From assembly GCA_003327425.1 (NCBI GenBank), contig QOQW01000002.1:62001-126000 (forward strand): a stretch of DNA of 64,000 bases. Reading direction: 5' to 3'. The DNA comes from Candidatus Ozemibacter sibiricus (GTDB lineage Bacteria; Muiribacteriota; Ozemobacteria; Ozemobacterales; Ozemobacteraceae). Shown here one piece after another: positions 25,696-36,902 of the stretch (the first letter of the stretch is position 1; each line of letters starts with the position of its first letter). The notes below the pieces were generated by a model. That model was not told the origin of the DNA and did no database searches. It saw nothing but the letters and a program-made list of their open reading frames with translations. A program made the translations under genes and the position numbers.

Positions 25696-26597
25696 GTCGC
25701 TCGCCCTCCAGGGGCGACCTCGCACGCGCCCGGTTTGATCGCCGCAATGGCGAGACTGGTGACGTAATCGGCCAGCGAGGCACCGGCCGGCAGGGCGGCC
25801 ATGATCTCCTGATAGAGCGGGTCGTGGCTCGCCAGCATGGCCTCGATCGCCTGCGGCTTCTCGGCGAACCGCACCTCGTCGAACCCAGCGGCGGTCATCC
25901 AGGCCCGGATCTCGTCGATGGGCGCGGCGCCTGCCACACAGCCGATCAAGGCCGCCACCGACTGGCGGATCGCCGGGGGAAGAGGCCGGCGCAACGCCAG
26001 ATCGGCGATGGCCAACCGACCGCCCGGCCGCAGCACCCGGAAGATCTCGCGCCAGACCTGGGCCTGGTCGGGCGAGAGATTGAGCACGCAGTTGGAAATG
26101 ACCACGTCGACCGACTGATCGGCCACCGGCAGATGCTCGATCTCACCGAGCCGGAACTCGACGTTGGCCAGCCCGGTGCGGGCAGTGAACTCGGGCAGCA
26201 GACCGCGCGCCCGCGTCAGCATGTCGGGTGTCATGTCGACCCCGATGACCCGACCGGCGGGCCCGACCCGGGGGCCGGCCACGAAACAGTCGAACCCACC
26301 GCCGCATCCCAGGTCGAGCACGACCTCGCCCGGCCGCAAGGCCGCCAGGGCGGTGGGATGTCCGCACGACAGGCCCAGATTGGCCCCGGCCGGCAGCGCC
26401 GCCAGATCGGCGTCCTGGTAGCCGAGAGCGGCGACCAGTTGTTCCGGAGCGGGGCTCCCGCAGCACGAAGAAGGAGACGCCGCCCCCGCGCCACAGCAGC
26501 CGCCTTGCCCGCGCGCGATCCGGCCGTAGCCGTCCCGCACCGTCAGGCGAATCTGATCGGGGCGGATCGCGGTCACCTTCACGTCCTGGTCAGCCAT
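25692..26597 (-). CDS. arsM: Arsenite S-adenosylmethionine methyltransferase
   Basis: Methylates As(III) to mono- and dimethyl species with SAM and thiols. The 301-residue protein has the SAM-binding motif VLDLGCGGGFD (93-103), then GVDMTPDML, and the three ArsM cysteines C78 (LGLSCGHP), C170 (ISNCVLNL) and C220 (ALIGCVAG). The N-terminal pairs CC (34-35 and 45-46) resemble the extra Cys pairs of bacterial ArsM. It is the first gene behind the 26649-26677 promoter. Its volatile or organoarsenical products are natural substrates for an ArsP-type permease (17325). Confidence 0.95.
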   Translation of the reverse strand: MADQDVKVTAIRPDQIRLTVRDGYGRIARGQGGCCGAGAASPSSCCGSPAPEQLVAALGYQDADLAALPAGANLGLSCGHPTALAALRPGEVVLDLGCGGGFDCFVAGPRVGPAGRVIGVDMTPDMLTRARGLLPEFTARTGLANVEFRLGEIEHLPVADQSVDVVISNCVLNLSPDQAQVWREIFRVLRPGGRLAIADLALRRPLPPAIRQSVAALIGCVAGAAPIDEIRAWMTAAGFDEVRFAEKPQAIEAMLASHDPLYQEIMAALPAGASLADYVTSLAIAAIKPGACEVAPGGRAT

Positions 26598-26620
26598 CGT
26601 CTCCTCCTCATCCGGTCAAT

Positions 26621-26677
26621 TCATTTCGTCAAATGTCGAAACGAGGAAATGATACCGCCAGGTGTCCTGGTTGGCAA
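26621..26677 (-). promoter_or_regulatory. ars operon promoter with nested inverted repeats
   Basis: On the minus strand TTGCCA (26672-26677), a 17-base spacer and TATCAT (26649-26654) make a good promoter for arsM-arsR-acr3. Just downstream lie TTTCG-N8-CGAAA (26624-26641) and TCATTTC-N18-GAAATGA (26621-26652), overlapping dyads that are probable ArsR binding sites covering the start point. Confidence 0.7.
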
Positions 26678-26919
26678 GCACTCACCTTTTCCCATCTGCT
26701 TTCGCCTTGGGCGCTCTCGGGGATGGATCTGGAGGGAGGGCGCATGTTTTCCCACCGGCCACTCGGTGCCTTCTTTCGCCCGCTGCCGGAGTCCGACCGA
26801 CCATCCTGCTCCTGAACCCATGGCGCAGCCTGTCCCGGGCATCCGCCCCCCCTTGCCCCTCTCATCATTTCACAAGTCATCCCGTCCAGCCGGTCCAGCG
26901 GGCGGCAAGATGCCCGAAC
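26678..26919. other. Non-coding interval between ars promoter and thiolase 3' end
   Basis: No convincing gene on either strand; the open frames seen here are compositionally random. It separates the ars operon from the thiolase-SDR unit. With the neighbouring promoter and hairpin the total gene-free gap is 398 bases. Confidence 0.5.
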
Positions 26920-26960
26920 AGGCCAAGCGGCCGGCGGAGGTCCCGCCGGCCGCTTGGCCT
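26920..26960 (-). terminator. Perfect 18-base stem-loop downstream of the thiolase gene
   Basis: AGGCCAAGCGGCCGGCGG (26920-26937) pairs perfectly with 26943-26960 around the loop AGGTC. It lies 35 bases past the thiolase stop on the minus strand. There is no T run, so it is either a factor-independent end with a poor U tract or a 3' stabilising stem. Confidence 0.6.
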
Positions 26961-26995
26961 CCTGGGGGGGGGAATCGTGGCCCCGACCGCAGGTC

Positions 26996-28243
26996 TTACT
27001 TGATGCGGCGCAACACGGTGACGCAGTTGGTGACGGCGGCACCGCCGACGTTGAAGGTCACGCCAATGGTCGGCGCTTTCTTGGGCGCCAGCCCGATGGG
27101 CTCGCCGATCAATTGTTTGTAGACCAGCGCATGCATCGAAGCGCCGGTCGCCCCGACGGGGTGCCCCTTGGCCTTCAGCCCGCCGGACAGATTGACAGCC
27201 ACCTTGTCGTCGGCGGTGAACCGGCCGGCGGCGTAGTCGAAGCCGGCTCGCCCTGGCTCGGACAGCCCCAGGGCCTCGGTGGTGAGCAGCTGATTGATGG
27301 TGAAGCAGTCGTGCACCTCGGCGATGTCGAGATCGGCCGTGCTGATGCGCGCTTCCTGGAAGGCCTTGGTGACGGCGTGCCGGCCGGCTTCGAGCACGTG
27401 CTTGTTGGCCCGTTGCGAGAGCGGGAACACCTCGACCGCATGGCCGATCCCGGCGATTTCCACGACCTTCTTGCGGGTGGCTTTGGCATGTTCAGTGGAG
27501 GTGAGCACCACGGCGGCCGCGCCATCGGAGACGAGAGAACAGTCGTGCAGACGCAGGGGCGGGGCGATCATCATGTTCGAGCCTTTGCCGGTCTCGGGCA
27601 GGGCCAGAATGGCTTCAGCCGAAGCGGGGCCGTTCTGCACATGGGCGAGGGGATTGGCCGCGGCATTGCGGTAGCAGAGGGCGGCCACATGCGCCAGCTG
27701 GGTGCGCAGCTCCTGGTCGGTCAGCTTGTAATGCGCCTGATAAGCCTTGGCCAGCTCGGCGAACAAGCCGGGGAAGGTGGCTCCCTTGGCGCCTTCCTCG
27801 GGATAATAGGAACAGGTGGCCAGCGTCGCGGTCATGGCCGGAGTATCGAGCAGGGTCATCTTCTCGACGCCGATGACCAGCACGTTCTTATAGCGGCCGG
27901 CCTCGATGGCATAGACCGCATCATAGATGGCCACCGACGAGGAGGCGCAGGCGCATTCGGCGCGAGTCATCGGTTTGAACCGCAGCGCCGGATCGATCAG
28001 GGTGGCGATGGGCGCCACGTGTTCCTGATTGACGAAGCGGGAAGGCGAGCAGGACCCGATCCAGACGGCATCGATGTCTTTCGCTTCGAGCCCGGCGTCC
28101 TGGATGGCACCCCGCCCGGCTTCGATGATGAGATCATAGAACGAGCGGGTATCGATCTTGCGCTTGAACGAGATCATGTCCTTGACCTCGATCAGGGCTC
28201 CGAATTTGGTGTTGTAGGCGCCGATGATGCTGACGTTGCTCAT
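26996..28243 (-). CDS. Thiolase family protein (SCP2-thiolase-like acetyl-CoA acyltransferase)
   Basis: A 415-residue thiolase-fold protein. The acylated cysteine is C99 in ECACASSS. EVHDCFTINQLL replaces the classical NEAFA loop, and GGLKAKGHPVGATG holds the second His. This combination marks the SCP2/sterol-carrier thiolase branch (as in acetyl-CoA C-acetyltransferases of degradation pathways) rather than FadA or PhaA. The DUF35 partner found beside some relatives is not visible. It is followed upstream (16 bases) by an SDR dehydrogenase on the same strand, so the two probably act on the same acyl-CoA. Confidence 0.88.
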   Translation of the reverse strand: MSNVSIIGAYNTKFGALIEVKDMISFKRKIDTRSFYDLIIEAGRGAIQDAGLEAKDIDAVWIGSCSPSRFVNQEHVAPIATLIDPALRFKPMTRAECACASSSVAIYDAVYAIEAGRYKNVLVIGVEKMTLLDTPAMTATLATCSYYPEEGAKGATFPGLFAELAKAYQAHYKLTDQELRTQLAHVAALCYRNAAANPLAHVQNGPASAEAILALPETGKGSNMMIAPPLRLHDCSLVSDGAAAVVLTSTEHAKATRKKVVEIAGIGHAVEVFPLSQRANKHVLEAGRHAVTKAFQEARISTADLDIAEVHDCFTINQLLTTEALGLSEPGRAGFDYAAGRFTADDKVAVNLSGGLKAKGHPVGATGASMHALVYKQLIGEPIGLAPKKAPTIGVTFNVGGAAVTNCVTVLRRIK

Positions 28244-28259
28244 GGATGGTCCTCCTTGT

Positions 28260-29051
28260 TCACTTGGCCAGGCCGTTGGCGATCAACCCACCGGTGATCT
28301 CCAGGCAGGTCGCGTCGATGGCTTCGTTCTGGGCGGCGTAGGCGATGAGATCGGCGATCTCCTCAGGTTCGATCAGGCGGCCGATGTGGACGCCCTGCAG
28401 AATGCCGGCCAGGGCTTCCTGGTTCATGCCACGGACCATGGGGGTGCCGACATAGCCGGGGGCGATCGCGACGCAGCGAATGTTCTTGATCCCGCGCATC
28501 TGGAACTCGCCGATGATGATCTTCGGCCAGAGGGCGATGGCGGCCTTTGTCGAGGAATAGTTCAACTGCCCGGTCTGGCCCGCCTTGTTGACCGAGGAGA
28601 TCGGCACCAGCAGCCCCTGATAGCCGTTGTTCACCATGCGAATGGCGGCCTCGCGGATGGTGATGAAACTGCCGACGAGGTTGACATCGACGACCGCCTT
28701 GAACTGTTCGGTGGTCATCGCCTTGCGGACCTTGCCGGTCTCCTTGTCGGTGCTGATCATCAAGCCATCTTTGATGATGCCGGCGCTGGCCACGCAGATA
28801 TTGAGCTGGCCGAACTTCTCGATGGCCAGATCCATCAGAGTGGCCACCTCGTCATCGCTGGTCACGTTGCAACGCGTCCAGGCCACCTGCCCGCCGGCAG
28901 CAGTGATCTCGCCGGCCACGCGCTCCAGGCCCTTGACATCCATGTCGCCAATGACGACCCGCACGCCCCTGGCGGCCAGAGATTTCGCCACCGCTTCGCC
29001 GATGCCGCTGGCCCCTCCGGTGATGACGGCTACCGCATTCTTCAGTTCCAT
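28260..29051 (-). CDS. Short-chain dehydrogenase/reductase, 263 residues
   Basis: I start it at ATG 29051 (GAGGTAAC upstream), since the longer frame adds 66 residues without SDR character. The Rossmann motif TGGASGIG (11-18), the NNAG-like ASAG (88-91), and the catalytic S153-Y165-K169 set are in place. D36 in VIGDMD after the second strand suggests NAD(H) rather than NADP(H). As first gene of the SDR-thiolase unit, it could be a 3-hydroxyacyl-CoA dehydrogenase supplying the thiolase with 3-ketoacyl-CoA; that pairing is inference. Confidence 0.88.
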   Translation of the reverse strand: MELKNAVAVITGGASGIGEAVAKSLAARGVRVVIGDMDVKGLERVAGEITAAGGQVAWTRCNVTSDDEVATLMDLAIEKFGQLNICVASAGIIKDGLMISTDKETGKVRKAMTTEQFKAVVDVNLVGSFITIREAAIRMVNNGYQGLLVPISSVNKAGQTGQLNYSSTKAAIALWPKIIIGEFQMRGIKNIRCVAIAPGYVGTPMVRGMNQEALAGILQGVHIGRLIEPEEIADLIAYAAQNEAIDATCLEITGGLIANGLAK

Positions 29052-29414
29052 GTCGTTACCTCGCTTCTCGCTGTTGATGGATGACGGGCCACGCCGGCCC
29101 GATCGGTTCGCGCTGCGACGCCACGCGCTCTCCGAGCAGGGGCGCGACGAGCCTCCGGCCCCGAACGCCCCTCGATTTTGCTCCGCACAACCGCCACGCC
29201 GACCGCCCCGCGTTCGCAGACCTCTCCCGACATCGGGTGATGCGGCCACCTATGCTTGCGGATCTTGGATCGTAGCGCATGATGGTATGATGCCATACTT
29301 TTCGGCAAAAAGCCAGCAAAATTTTTTGCGACGCAAAAAGTCGCAACCAAGACTCTGAGGCTCATCCTCCCGCCTTATCGGACCCCACGACCGCTGGGAT
29401 TCAGCGACCGCGCC
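29052..29414. other. Intergenic region upstream of the SDR gene, with a palindrome
   Basis: About 360 bases without a supported gene. It contains TTTTTGCG-A-CGCAAAAA (29323-29339), a perfect 8-base dyad with one central base, and on the minus strand a poor promoter candidate TTGCTG-16-TATGGC just downstream of it. A TetR-type regulator would fit such a dyad; none is encoded in the window. Confidence 0.5.
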
Positions 29415-31505
29415 TCAGGGCCCGGCGACTCTCTGCAGGATCCGTTGGGCCGCGGCGCGATCCTCGGCCACAGCCGCCGCCAGGGAGGCGATTCCGGCGG
29501 GGCGATACCAATCGTAGAGGCGAGGCGGCAGGTCGAACTCCGGATCGGTGGTCAGCACCCAGGTCAACTGGCCGTCGGGCGGCAGATTGAACAAGGTCAT
29601 CCGGTCGGATCGCCGCAGCACCAGCCGCTCCGGCGCGGAAAAATCCAACGTCAGCAGATGGTCGTGCCCCCCTTCCAGCATGTTTCGGCCGGGCAGCCCG
29701 GTCGCCTCGATGCCCAGCAACGCCGCCAGCGTCGGGATCACATCGAGGTGCTGAGTGAAACTCGTCACCCGTCGTGGCGACAAGCCCGGCCCCAGCAACA
29801 AGGCGGGAACATGGAACTGGATCCGCTGCGGCCCGGTCCCGTGCGCAAAATGGCCATTCTCGCCGAAGGCTTCTCCATGATCACCGATGATCAAGACGAA
29901 GCTGCGTTCGAGCAAGCCGGCCGCTTCGGCGCGGCGCAAAAAGCCGTCGAGTAGATCATCGAGGAAGAGCAGGGAGTTGCGATACCGGTTGATCATGCGC
30001 GCCAGCAGGTCGGCATCCATGTTCAGCAGCATGGCGTAATCGACGCCCCCATCGGGGACGACGGGCGCGAAGCGTTCATACGCCGGAGGATAGAAATAGT
30101 TGAAATGCGTCACGTAGAGGTAGGCATCCAGATAGACCGGGCCGGGTTGTCGCCACACTTCCCAGGCGGTGTCCAGGACATCCTGAGCCGTCATCCATTC
30201 TTTTTCCCGGCGTGGCACGATGATCATGGGGAGATTTGGCACTGGCATCAAATCTTCGGGGCTCATGACGCAGGCCAGGCGATATCCAGCCGAGGCCAGG
30301 GTCTCCACCCAGATCGAGGGAATCCTGGCCGCCATGAACTCGGTGTGACGCCAAGGAAAGATGCCACAATGGAGGCTGAGATTGCTCGGCACGCTCATGT
30401 TGGCCTGGGCATGATGTCGTTCCAGCCACACGCCCCGAGCCGCCCAGGCCCTCCATTTCGGCATCATGGCCGTGGCCAGATCGGCTCGCCAGCTTTCCAC
30501 CCTGATGATGACCACATTCAGAGTGGGGGGCGGATCAGGAATCCGGAACTGTCCCTGCTGCCAAACACTCTCCCGGCGGACCGGGGGAGATGAAGCCAAA
30601 GCCGCAACCAGAGCGGGATGCCGAAAGCGCCGGGGCCAGGGATGGGGAATCCCGTCGAGGTGGTAGCGGAATTGGAGATACTCTTCTATGGGTTGCCGCT
30701 CGGCCAGCAGATCGAAGGACAGCCACCCGCATCCCAGCGCGATCATTCCAGCGAGCAGCACCGAGCTGGGCGGTGGTGCCAGCCGCAAGCAGCGAGGCCA
30801 CCACCTCGCCAACGCGGCCAGTCCCAGAGAATAGGCGATGGCCTGCCCCACCGTCACCAAAATTAGATGGCGGGCCGCCCCCATAGCCTCGATGTGTTCT
30901 CGAAACTGCAAGGCCAGCAGATGATGCAAGCCAAGTCTGGTTCTGGTGACGATGAAGAAGATGACAGCCACATAGGCGAAACTCAGACCTACCTGGTTGC
31001 CCATCGCCATCACCAGTGCCCACCACGGCCGTCCACGCACCAAGCGGAGCTGGAGGGCCCACCCTGCCCACAGCAAGCCGGCCCCCATGGCGAACACCCA
31101 CCAGACCAACTGATGGAGGATCAAGACGTTGGCAGCCTGCAATACCGTCAAGGCAAGGGGCGGCACCAGCCCCAGGAGGCGACCTGTGGCCCGTTCCGAG
31201 GGCAACAGGACCGTGATCAACAGAGGACCGAGCAGGTGACCGGCCAGGGCGGCTTCGAGGATCCAGGGATAGTCGAACGTCCAGGCGAACTCGGTCGGCC
31301 GCATCGCGGTCAGGAAATGGAGGAACAGCAACAGGGCCGCCCCGAGCTGAACGGTGGCCAGGAGGGGAAACCGCTCGGCCCACGAGCGTGGGACGGCCGC
31401 CGCCGAAGGTGACGAATGGCACTGGCGTTCGGCGCGCGGCGAATCTGTACCCGAGATCTCCGACGCCTCCAGCTCACCCATGGTGCGTCCCCTTCTTGTG
31501 CTCAT
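29415..31505 (-). CDS. Membrane-anchored sulfatase/alkaline-phosphatase-superfamily protein (YejM/PbgA-like layout)
   Basis: A 696-residue protein with about five hydrophobic segments in residues 45-270, then a periplasmic sulfatase-fold domain. Domain landmarks are VVIIRVESWRAD, QANMSVPSNLSLHCGIFP (candidate nucleophile Ser/Thr region), VLIIGDHGEAFGENGHFAHGTG (metal-binding DHG and His) and FTQHLDVIPTLAALLG. The order membrane region then sulfatase domain matches YejM/PbgA-like proteins of outer-membrane lipid homeostasis and also phosphoglycerol or phosphoethanolamine transferases. The second ATG at 31481 has a better GAAGGGG ribosome site and may be the true start. Confidence 0.8.
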   Translation of the reverse strand: MSTRRGRTMGELEASEISGTDSPRAERQCHSSPSAAAVPRSWAERFPLLATVQLGAALLLFLHFLTAMRPTEFAWTFDYPWILEAALAGHLLGPLLITVLLPSERATGRLLGLVPPLALTVLQAANVLILHQLVWWVFAMGAGLLWAGWALQLRLVRGRPWWALVMAMGNQVGLSFAYVAVIFFIVTRTRLGLHHLLALQFREHIEAMGAARHLILVTVGQAIAYSLGLAALARWWPRCLRLAPPPSSVLLAGMIALGCGWLSFDLLAERQPIEEYLQFRYHLDGIPHPWPRRFRHPALVAALASSPPVRRESVWQQGQFRIPDPPPTLNVVIIRVESWRADLATAMMPKWRAWAARGVWLERHHAQANMSVPSNLSLHCGIFPWRHTEFMAARIPSIWVETLASAGYRLACVMSPEDLMPVPNLPMIIVPRREKEWMTAQDVLDTAWEVWRQPGPVYLDAYLYVTHFNYFYPPAYERFAPVVPDGGVDYAMLLNMDADLLARMINRYRNSLLFLDDLLDGFLRRAEAAGLLERSFVLIIGDHGEAFGENGHFAHGTGPQRIQFHVPALLLGPGLSPRRVTSFTQHLDVIPTLAALLGIEATGLPGRNMLEGGHDHLLTLDFSAPERLVLRRSDRMTLFNLPPDGQLTWVLTTDPEFDLPPRLYDWYRPAGIASLAAAVAEDRAAAQRILQRVAGP

Positions 31506-31720
31506 GACCTGCGCTTCAAGGTCAGCATCTGATGGCCGTCAGGCCTGTCTCTGACCTTGCCAGCGCGCCCGCTCCTGGACGTGGTCCGGCGTAATCGCCC
31601 CGCGACCTCGAAAGCCCCTTGGCCGAAATGCCCATCGGGCTCGAGAGCCTCGTCGATCGGATGGGCCAGTCGCCACGACTGGTCTGGACCAGACATTTCG
31701 CCGGATCCAGCCCCTCGGCC

Positions 31721-32119
31721 TCAACGTCCCTCCTTCTCGCGCAGCTTGGCTTGCACCAGCCGACAGAAGGTCTCGACCGTGAAGAGATAGGGAAGCCTCG
31801 CCAGCGGCATGCCGGCGACGATGTGGTGGGGCTCGACCTCGGGCAGGACTTCCCGCAGGCGCGCGGCCCCCCGTTCGGTGATCTGGCCGTCCACCTCGAA
31901 CTCGGCATCGGGAATGCCCTGACGCGCCATCGCCTCGATCTGCCCCCGCTTGATCTTGATCCCGAATTTCTCTTCGAGCGCGAACAGGATGTCGAGCAGG
32001 TCGAGCGAGTCGCTGCCCAGATCATCGATGAGACGCGCTTTGAGGGTGATGCGGTCTTTGGTCACGCCGAGCGATTCGTGGATAGCGTCACGCACACGGT
32101 CAAAGATGTCTTCGTACAT
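31721..32119 (-). CDS. Acyl carrier protein-like, extended to 132 residues
   Basis: Residues 1-80 are a canonical acyl carrier fold: DIFDRVRDAIHESLGV, then DDLGSDSLDLLDILFALEE with S38 the phosphopantetheine site. The C-terminal ~50 residues (EVEPHHIVAGMPLARLPYLF) are an extension found in a subset of long ACPs linked to dedicated lipid or polyketide pathways rather than in AcpP. A minus-strand promoter TTTTCA-17-TAGAAT (32191-32219) precedes it. With the ketosynthases (35501, 44718), ketoreductase-like SDR (34627) and dehydratase (46158) it could complete a second type II synthase. Confidence 0.9.
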   Translation of the reverse strand: MYEDIFDRVRDAIHESLGVTKDRITLKARLIDDLGSDSLDLLDILFALEEKFGIKIKRGQIEAMARQGIPDAEFEVDGQITERGAARLREVLPEVEPHHIVAGMPLARLPYLFTVETFCRLVQAKLREKEGR

Positions 32120-34549
<2,430 letters not shown>

Positions 34550-34626
34550 TCACGCCAGGATCGGCCACGCCCTGTCCCAAAAGCGGCGTTGCCCCCAGTC
34601 GCCCAGGCTCGTGACCATGTGCCGGT

Positions 34627-35370
34627 TCAGAGGTTGAACCCGCCATCGATGGCGATCACCTGGCCTGTCAGCCAGGTCAGATCAGGAGCCAGCAGGTGAG
34701 CCGCCAGCGCCGCCACTTCGGCCGGCTGCCCCAGCCGCTTGAGCGCGATCCGTCGCACCACCTCCTCGCCGGCCAGCGTCATGACATCACGCGTCATACG
34801 CGACTCGATCGGCCCGGGAGCCAACGCGTTGACCAGCACGCCCCGCGGGGCCAGATCGGCCGCCAGACTGCGCACGAAGCCTTCCAGGCCGGCTTTCGAA
34901 GCCGCATAGTTGGCCTGCCCCCGCCCGCCCTGTCGCCCCGCCACCGAACTCACGAACAGCAGGCGCCCCGCCTTCTTCCGGAAGAACAGCTTGCCGAACG
35001 CCCGCCCGACCCGGAACGCCCCCGTCAGATTGACCTCGAGCACGCGCTGCCAGTCTTCGTCTTCCATCCCCAGCACGGGCTGGTCCCTGATGATGCCGGC
35101 GTTGTACACCACGGCGTAGAGGTCGCCACCCCGGCCCGCGGCAGCCGCCAGCTCCTGCACCGAAACCTCGTTCGTAACATCGACCCGCTCGATCGCCAGC
35201 CGGTCGCCCACGGCTGGGAAGTCCGTCAGCAGGCGCTCGGGATGCGAGCAGGCGGTCGCCACCACCGTGGCTCCTTCTTCCAGAAAACGCGCCACCATGG
35301 CCCGACCCAGGTCTCCCGAGCCACCAACGACCACGATCCGTCGTCTGTCCAACATTCCGAATCCACCCAT
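34627..35370 (-). CDS. SDR ketoreductase, FabG-like
   Basis: I start it at ATG 35370 (GAAGGGTGG upstream); the earlier frame is not SDR-like. The 247-residue protein has VVGGSGDLG (15-22), YNAG (89-92), SS at 141-142, Y155 and K159 in ANYAASKAG, and ends IAIDGGFNL as FabG does. The first loop GGSGDLG replaces the usual TGxSxGIG. It is downstream of the ketosynthase at 35501 on the same strand, 130 bases away, consistent with reduction of the 3-ketoacyl-ACP made by that synthase or its partner. Confidence 0.87.
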   Translation of the reverse strand: MGGFGMLDRRRIVVVGGSGDLGRAMVARFLEEGATVVATACSHPERLLTDFPAVGDRLAIERVDVTNEVSVQELAAAAGRGGDLYAVVYNAGIIRDQPVLGMEDEDWQRVLEVNLTGAFRVGRAFGKLFFRKKAGRLLFVSSVAGRQGGRGQANYAASKAGLEGFVRSLAADLAPRGVLVNALAPGPIESRMTRDVMTLAGEEVVRRIALKRLGQPAEVAALAAHLLAPDLTWLTGQVIAIDGGFNL

Positions 35371-35500
35371 GGGACCACCCTTCGCCCGACATTCTCCCCC
35401 GGATCGGCTCGCCAACGACAGCCAGCCACACCGATCCGTGGCCAGGTCGCCAAACGGGCGACCTCGCTTTATTCCCAGGAAACACCCTCGGGGCACGAAA

Positions 35501-36733
35501 TCAACCGACCAGCAGTCGCACCCCCGCGGTGTTCTCCCCGAAACATTGCCCCAGCACGAGCACGCGGTGCACCAGATCCGCCTTCCGGGACTCGTCCGCC
35601 TCAGGGTGCGTCAGGCCCAATCCCTGTTGCAGATCGAGGATCGCTACTACCATCTCGAGGGGGAATGATGCTGAAAAGGCATGCCCCAGCCAGGTCTTGG
35701 CCCCGTAGAGCCGATGCGCCCGCGACCCGAGGGCCTGGGCCAGCCCCCGGCGCTCGGCGGCGTCCCAGCGGGCCAGCCCGACGCCCGCCCCGCAGATGGC
35801 CAGCGGTTCTTCGCCGGGCAATTCAGCCAGCAGTTCGCCGACGACGCGAGCGATGGCCGCGCCGTCCTCCGCCGGCGCCAGGTCATCGGCGCCGGTCGCG
35901 GTCAGCGCCACCGCTTCGACCACCGCCAGCGGCGACGCCCCCCGGGCCCGCGCCCGCGCTTCGGTTTCCAGCACCAGGAACGCCGCCCCATCGCTCAGGA
36001 TCGCCCCGCGCCCTGCGCCGCCCCAAGGCTGCCAGGGCAGCACCTCGGCGGGCGGCCCCGATGCCAGGAACCCGAGCGTGAAGAGGTCGGACATCATCTG
36101 CCAGTTGACCGGCGTGTCGGCCCCACCGACCAGGGCCAGATCGATCTCATCTCGGGTCAGGGCCTCGATGGCCCGATCGAGAGCATACGCCCCGGCCACG
36201 GCCGCCTGGCACAGGTTGGTATTGGGCCCGCGCACCTGCAGGAAATGCGTGATGAAGAAGATCAGATTGTTCGAGATCGCCGTCAACAACCACCAGGGGT
36301 GAATCCGGTCGAGGCCGTCGGTGGTCAGCCGCGCCAGGTCGAGCTGGCCGTCTTCCCCGGCCGAGACGGCGAAGGCCGGGAACAGCCCCTCGGCGTTATG
36401 CCCGTTGGTGCCCGTCGCGATGAAGGCCCCCGCCCGGTCAGGATCATAGGAGCCGGGCACCCAGCCGGCCGCGGTCAGCGCCTGCTGGGCGGCCAGAACC
36501 CCAATGCGCACATACTTCCCCATGCCCCGCAGCTTGTTATGAATCACTCCGAGCTGGTCGGGGGCCAGCTCTGGAACCCATCCCCCGACCTGCACCGGCC
36601 AGGTGGCGACCGCTGGTTCGCGCAGAGCGCCGTAGGCGGGGCGGCGCTCGCGCAGACCGGCCACCAGAGGGTCGAGCCCGACCCCGTAGGGCGTGACCGC
36701 GCCCATCCCGGTGACGACGATGCGTGCGCTCAT
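35501..36733 (-). CDS. Beta-ketoacyl-ACP synthase-like protein lacking one catalytic histidine
   Basis: A 410-residue ketosynthase fold beginning RIVVTGMGAVTPYGVG and starting at ATG 36733; the longer frame upstream is unrelated. Landmarks: ATGTNGHN, the nucleophile C175 in NTNLCQAAVAGAYALDRA, GGADTPV, GAFL-type SDGAAFLVLE, and K346/H351 in KTWLGHAFSAS. The position of the HGTxT histidine (H303 in E. coli FabF) reads CGAGVG at 314-319, and the C-terminal GFGGxN reads CFGENT. The retained Cys and one His make it neither a standard condensing enzyme nor a plain chain-length factor (which lack the Cys). Confidence 0.85.
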   Translation of the reverse strand: MSARIVVTGMGAVTPYGVGLDPLVAGLRERRPAYGALREPAVATWPVQVGGWVPELAPDQLGVIHNKLRGMGKYVRIGVLAAQQALTAAGWVPGSYDPDRAGAFIATGTNGHNAEGLFPAFAVSAGEDGQLDLARLTTDGLDRIHPWWLLTAISNNLIFFITHFLQVRGPNTNLCQAAVAGAYALDRAIEALTRDEIDLALVGGADTPVNWQMMSDLFTLGFLASGPPAEVLPWQPWGGAGRGAILSDGAAFLVLETEARARARGASPLAVVEAVALTATGADDLAPAEDGAAIARVVGELLAELPGEEPLAICGAGVGLARWDAAERRGLAQALGSRAHRLYGAKTWLGHAFSASFPLEMVVAILDLQQGLGLTHPEADESRKADLVHRVLVLGQCFGENTAGVRLLVG

Positions 36734-36902
36734 CGCGCCCATTCTACCGCGAGATCCCCCAGGAGCAAACAGGCATTCTGCCCACCGAAACCAGCCAACG
36801 CTTTCAAGATCACCCGGGGCCGCCCCTTTGCCTTCATCAACTTGTCCCGTGAACCCCAGTGACCCCGCTGGCGTACGGTTCTGAAGAGCATGGCAATTGA
36901 CC

